Assembly (NCBI GenBank): GCA_016938155.1
Contig: JAFGVF010000039.1
Location: forward strand, 1-7,065
DNA length: 7,065 nt
Direction of reading: 5' to 3'
Source of the DNA: Candidatus Cloacimonadota bacterium
GTDB taxonomy: Bacteria; Cloacimonadota; Cloacimonadia; Cloacimonadales; JAFGVF01
Shown here: positions 6,050 through 7,065 of the stretch, piece by piece
How the letters are laid out: every line of letters starts with the position of its first letter
Position numbering within the stretch: position 1 is the first letter of the stretch
Position numbers and translations under genes: made by a program
The notes under the pieces: model-generated
The model's input: the letters and a program-made list of their open reading frames with translations, nothing else
What the model was told of the DNA's origin: nothing
Databases searched by the model: none

Positions 6050-6535
6050 TTACTTGTTACGACCGCGTCCGCAGCCGGGGGTTTGCTCGCTCTTTCCGCC
6101 ACGATTGCGGCAACAACGCCCATGCCCATACTGCTCAGCAATGCTGATGAATGCTTCTGATCCGCATTCGGGACATACGGTCTTCCTGTTTTCGAAATCC
6201 ACTTTTATTCTGGTACCGCATTGGGTACATTCTGCTATATCCTGCTTAAAATGAACATTCCCGCCTTCGATGGTAAGGGCTTTGCTCTCCACTATGAAAC
6301 TTGCCAGATTCTTGCGTGCCTTCTCAATCAAACGGGTAAATGTAGGACGGGAAATCCCCATCCGCTTAGAGGCCTCCAACTGGTCCAGTCCCTCATAATC
6401 TGCCAGCCTGATTGCCTCATATTCGTCTATAGTAAGGGTTATCACCTCTAATTGATGCCCCGGAATTCCCGTAGGCTTGAAGACTCTATGATTCGGCGGA
6501 TTCAACACCATTCGACACTTTCTTGTACTTCTCAT
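6050..6535 (-). CDS. UPF0251/DUF134 HTH protein with C-terminal zinc ribbon, putative regulator
   Basis: This 161-aa protein contains the UPF0251 (DUF134) domain: an Arg/Lys-rich start, FKPTGIPGHQLE (19-30), then a sigma-70 region-4-like helix-turn-helix (about 34-80). The HTH includes LTIDEYEAIRLADYEGL and the recognition-helix segment GISRPTFTRLIEKARK (60-75). Residues 103-124 add a zinc ribbon, C103-x2-C106 and C121-x2-C124, and a short tail holds CC at 141-142 and one more Cys. It is probably a DNA-binding regulator, possibly sensing a metal or Fe-S state, but no ligand is known. It heads the operon. Two TGAAC-N4-GTTC dyads lie just upstream of its start and are natural candidate binding sites. 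GGAG lies 5 nt before the chosen ATG. Confidence 0.93.
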   Translation of the reverse strand: MRSTRKCRMVLNPPNHRVFKPTGIPGHQLEVITLTIDEYEAIRLADYEGLDQLEASKRMGISRPTFTRLIEKARKNLASFIVESKALTIEGGNVHFKQDIAECTQCGTRIKVDFENRKTVCPECGSEAFISIAEQYGHGRCCRNRGGKSEQTPGCGRGRNK

Positions 6536-6548
6536 TTTTGCTCCTTAA

Positions 6549-6562
6549 TGAACATAAGTTCA
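6549..6562. promoter_or_regulatory. Candidate operator 1 (TGAACATAAGTTCA)
   Basis: The dyad TGAAC-ATAA-GTTCA has perfect 5-bp half sites. It lies 13 bp upstream of the start codon of the DUF134 regulator, probably inside the transcribed leader. It is nearly the reverse complement of operator 2, so together they also form 13-bp inverted arms with 12 of 13 matches and a 10-nt gap. Binding by the adjacent HTH protein is inferred. Confidence 0.6.
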
Positions 6563-6572
6563 CTCTTTTCAA

Positions 6573-6586
6573 TGAACCTATGTTCG
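6573..6586. promoter_or_regulatory. Candidate operator 2 (TGAACCTATGTTCG)
   Basis: The second dyad, TGAAC-CTAT-GTTC, starts 24 bp from the first, a little over two helical turns. It abuts and slightly overlaps the TTGACG -35 box, so a bound protein would be expected to block RNA polymerase. Its half sites are perfect except for the outermost base. Confidence 0.6.
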
Positions 6587-6590
6587 TCAA
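6585..6590 (-). promoter_or_regulatory. -35 box of the operon promoter (TTGACG)
   Basis: On the minus strand TTGACG is followed after 17 nt by AAGAGT (6567-6562), a poor -10. The -35 match and the position about 50 nt before the first gene fit a sigma-70-type promoter, but the -10 is weak. A sigma-54 promoter is not supported: TGGCAC occurs at 6611-6606 but the GC doublet that should follow is missing. Confidence 0.4.
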
Positions 6591-6609
6591 GGATTATTTT
6601 TTAATGTGC

Positions 6610-6741
6610 CAGGGAGTTTGTAGGCCTGTCCGCCGTAGCCTTGGCGAAGGAGGAAGCGAAGCGAGAACGGACTTCCTGTGCACTTCGAGCATGGCCATAG
6701 AAACAAATTGAGCTCCAACAAAAGAAACACGAAACTCCCTG
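6610..6741. repeat. Non-coding palindromic repeat block
   Basis: A 10-bp inverted repeat (cagggagttt at 6610-6619, aaactccctg at 6732-6741) encloses a G+C-rich stretch. Inside it, gtccg (6628-6632) pairs with cggac (6668-6672), and the segment 6629-6654 is itself an imperfect palindrome (TCCGCC...GGAGGA). Sequence of this kind, whose translation contains LRQGYGGQA, is familiar as dispersed non-coding DNA in many metagenomic genomes. I treat it as a repeat, not a gene. Confidence 0.6.
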
Positions 6742-6780
6742 CTTCGCTAGGAAGTCTCGCTGGAATTGTTATCCCATTCC

Positions 6781-6823
6781 GAGCTCGCACCAATACGAGT
6801 TAAGCGAGTTCGGGGCTATGCGA
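6781..6823 (-). repeat. Right arm of the 43-bp inverted repeat flanking the operon
   Basis: Read on the minus strand, this segment matches 2831-2873 at 37 of 43 positions. It lies on the promoter side of the operon, about 190 bp beyond the -35 box, and is followed directly by the hairpin cluster. No homology continues past either end. It is most simply a dispersed repeat present in both flanks. Confidence 0.8.
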
Positions 6824-6945
6824 GAATTGCATGAGTTCAGCCCATGTAGGGCTGAAATGCTTTTTTGGGGGGTTTTACCCCGGGTCATCCGACCCGGGGC
6901 TATTCATATTCTGCCCATATAGGGCAGGTATGGAGTGCAATTCTC
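6822..6945. repeat. Three hairpins enclosed by a 10-bp closing stem
   Basis: The arms gagaattgca (6822-6831) and tgcaattctc (6936-6945) are perfectly complementary. Between them are three separate perfect hairpins: TTCAGCCC/GGGCTGAA at 6836-6856 with a 5-nt loop, CCCCGGGTC/GACCCGGGG at 6878-6899 with a 4-nt loop, and CTGCCC/GGGCAG at 6911-6927 with a 5-nt loop. The layout is a four-way multibranch fold on paper. On the plus strand the first hairpin is followed by a T6 run (6861-6866), so it could also terminate plus-strand transcription entering the window. Either a structured dispersed repeat or an RNA is possible; I favour the former. Confidence 0.6.
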
Positions 6946-6970
6946 TCGAAGTGCGAAGAAGTAATTTAAA

Positions 6971-7065
6971 AGCGACTACTGGTCGCTGTGGCAAATCGGA
7001 GTTTGCCACCCCTATACTTGACCTGGCAGGTCGAGTTACAAAGATACCGGGCGAACGCAATTCGC
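6971..7065. repeat. Run of four further hairpins
   Basis: Four perfect dyads follow in close order: AGCGAC/GTCGCT (6971-6987, 5-nt loop), GTGGCAAA/TTTGCCAC (6988-7009, 6-nt loop), GACCT/AGGTC (7020-7032, 3-nt loop) and GCGAA/TTCGC (7051-7065, ending exactly at the window edge). The first two abut. They continue the palindrome-rich character of the preceding block. No gene is supported anywhere in 6591-7065. Confidence 0.65.

Noticed and set aside
5868..6254. 128-aa plus-strand open frame rich in proline
   Set aside because: It is the antisense of the Gly/Arg-rich DUF5320-like gene and of the zinc-ribbon end of the DUF134 gene.
6595..6611. Sigma-54 promoter upstream of the operon
   Set aside because: TGGCAC is present on the minus strand, and ORP operons in Desulfovibrio use sigma-54, but the GC element needed 10 nt after the GG is absent.
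6523..6711. 62-aa plus-strand open frame
   Set aside because: It covers the start of the DUF134 gene, the operators and the repeat block; composition is unlike a protein.
6587..6793. 68-aa minus-strand open frame
   Set aside because: It lies over palindromic repeat DNA and its LRQGYGGQA stretch is typical of translated dispersed repeats. It has no convincing ribosome-binding site and overlaps the promoter region.
6875..7060. 61-aa minus-strand open frame
   Set aside because: It is formed entirely by the hairpin array, has no family resemblance and no ribosome-binding site that I can see.

Overview
The window looks like chromosomal DNA of an anaerobic bacterium. The evidence is a replicative polymerase gene, a ferredoxin-type Fe-S/metal-cofactor operon and intergenic DNA full of short palindromic repeats. 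The moderately AT-rich coding sequence, the form of the DnaE N-terminus and the repeat style would fit the FCB superphylum (for example Cloacimonadota). That placement is an impression from sequence style, not a demonstrated assignment. All recognisable genes lie on the minus strand.

Region 1 (1-2214) holds the first 738 codons of dnaE, the replicative DNA polymerase III alpha subunit, cut by the window edge. Region 2 (2215-2956) is about 740 bp of non-coding DNA. It carries a candidate dnaE promoter, one perfect DnaA box, an 11-bp tandem repeat, a 7-bp tandem repeat, several hairpins, one arm of a 43-bp inverted repeat and a perfect 28-bp palindrome with an extra half copy.

Region 3 (2957-6590) is a compact seven-gene operon read from right to left. 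The order is a UPF0251/DUF134 HTH plus zinc-ribbon regulator, a Gly/Arg-rich DUF5320-like small protein, an unrecognised basic 83-aa protein, a NifX/ORP-family protein with a His/Cys tail, two MinD/Mrp-type ATPases each with an inserted 2x[4Fe-4S] ferredoxin domain, and a second NifX-family protein. Three of the junctions are ATGA overlaps. This gene set resembles the anaerobe-specific ORP (orange protein) and MTH1175-like clusters. In such systems the Fe-S ATPases probably load or move a metal-sulfur cluster and the NifX-fold proteins probably bind it. Two copies of a TGAAC-N4-GTTC dyad stand in front of the first gene beside a TTGACG -35 box. A rho-independent-type hairpin with a T-rich tail sits between genes 2 and 3, so the regulator pair and the five downstream genes may be expressed at different levels.

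Region 4 (6591-7065) has no believable gene. It contains imperfect palindromes of a kind that looks dispersed, the second arm of the 43-bp inverted repeat, and a dense run of seven hairpins, three of them enclosed by a 10-bp closing stem. The 43-bp inverted arms bracket the whole metal-cofactor operon, which may mean only that the same dispersed repeat was inserted on both sides.
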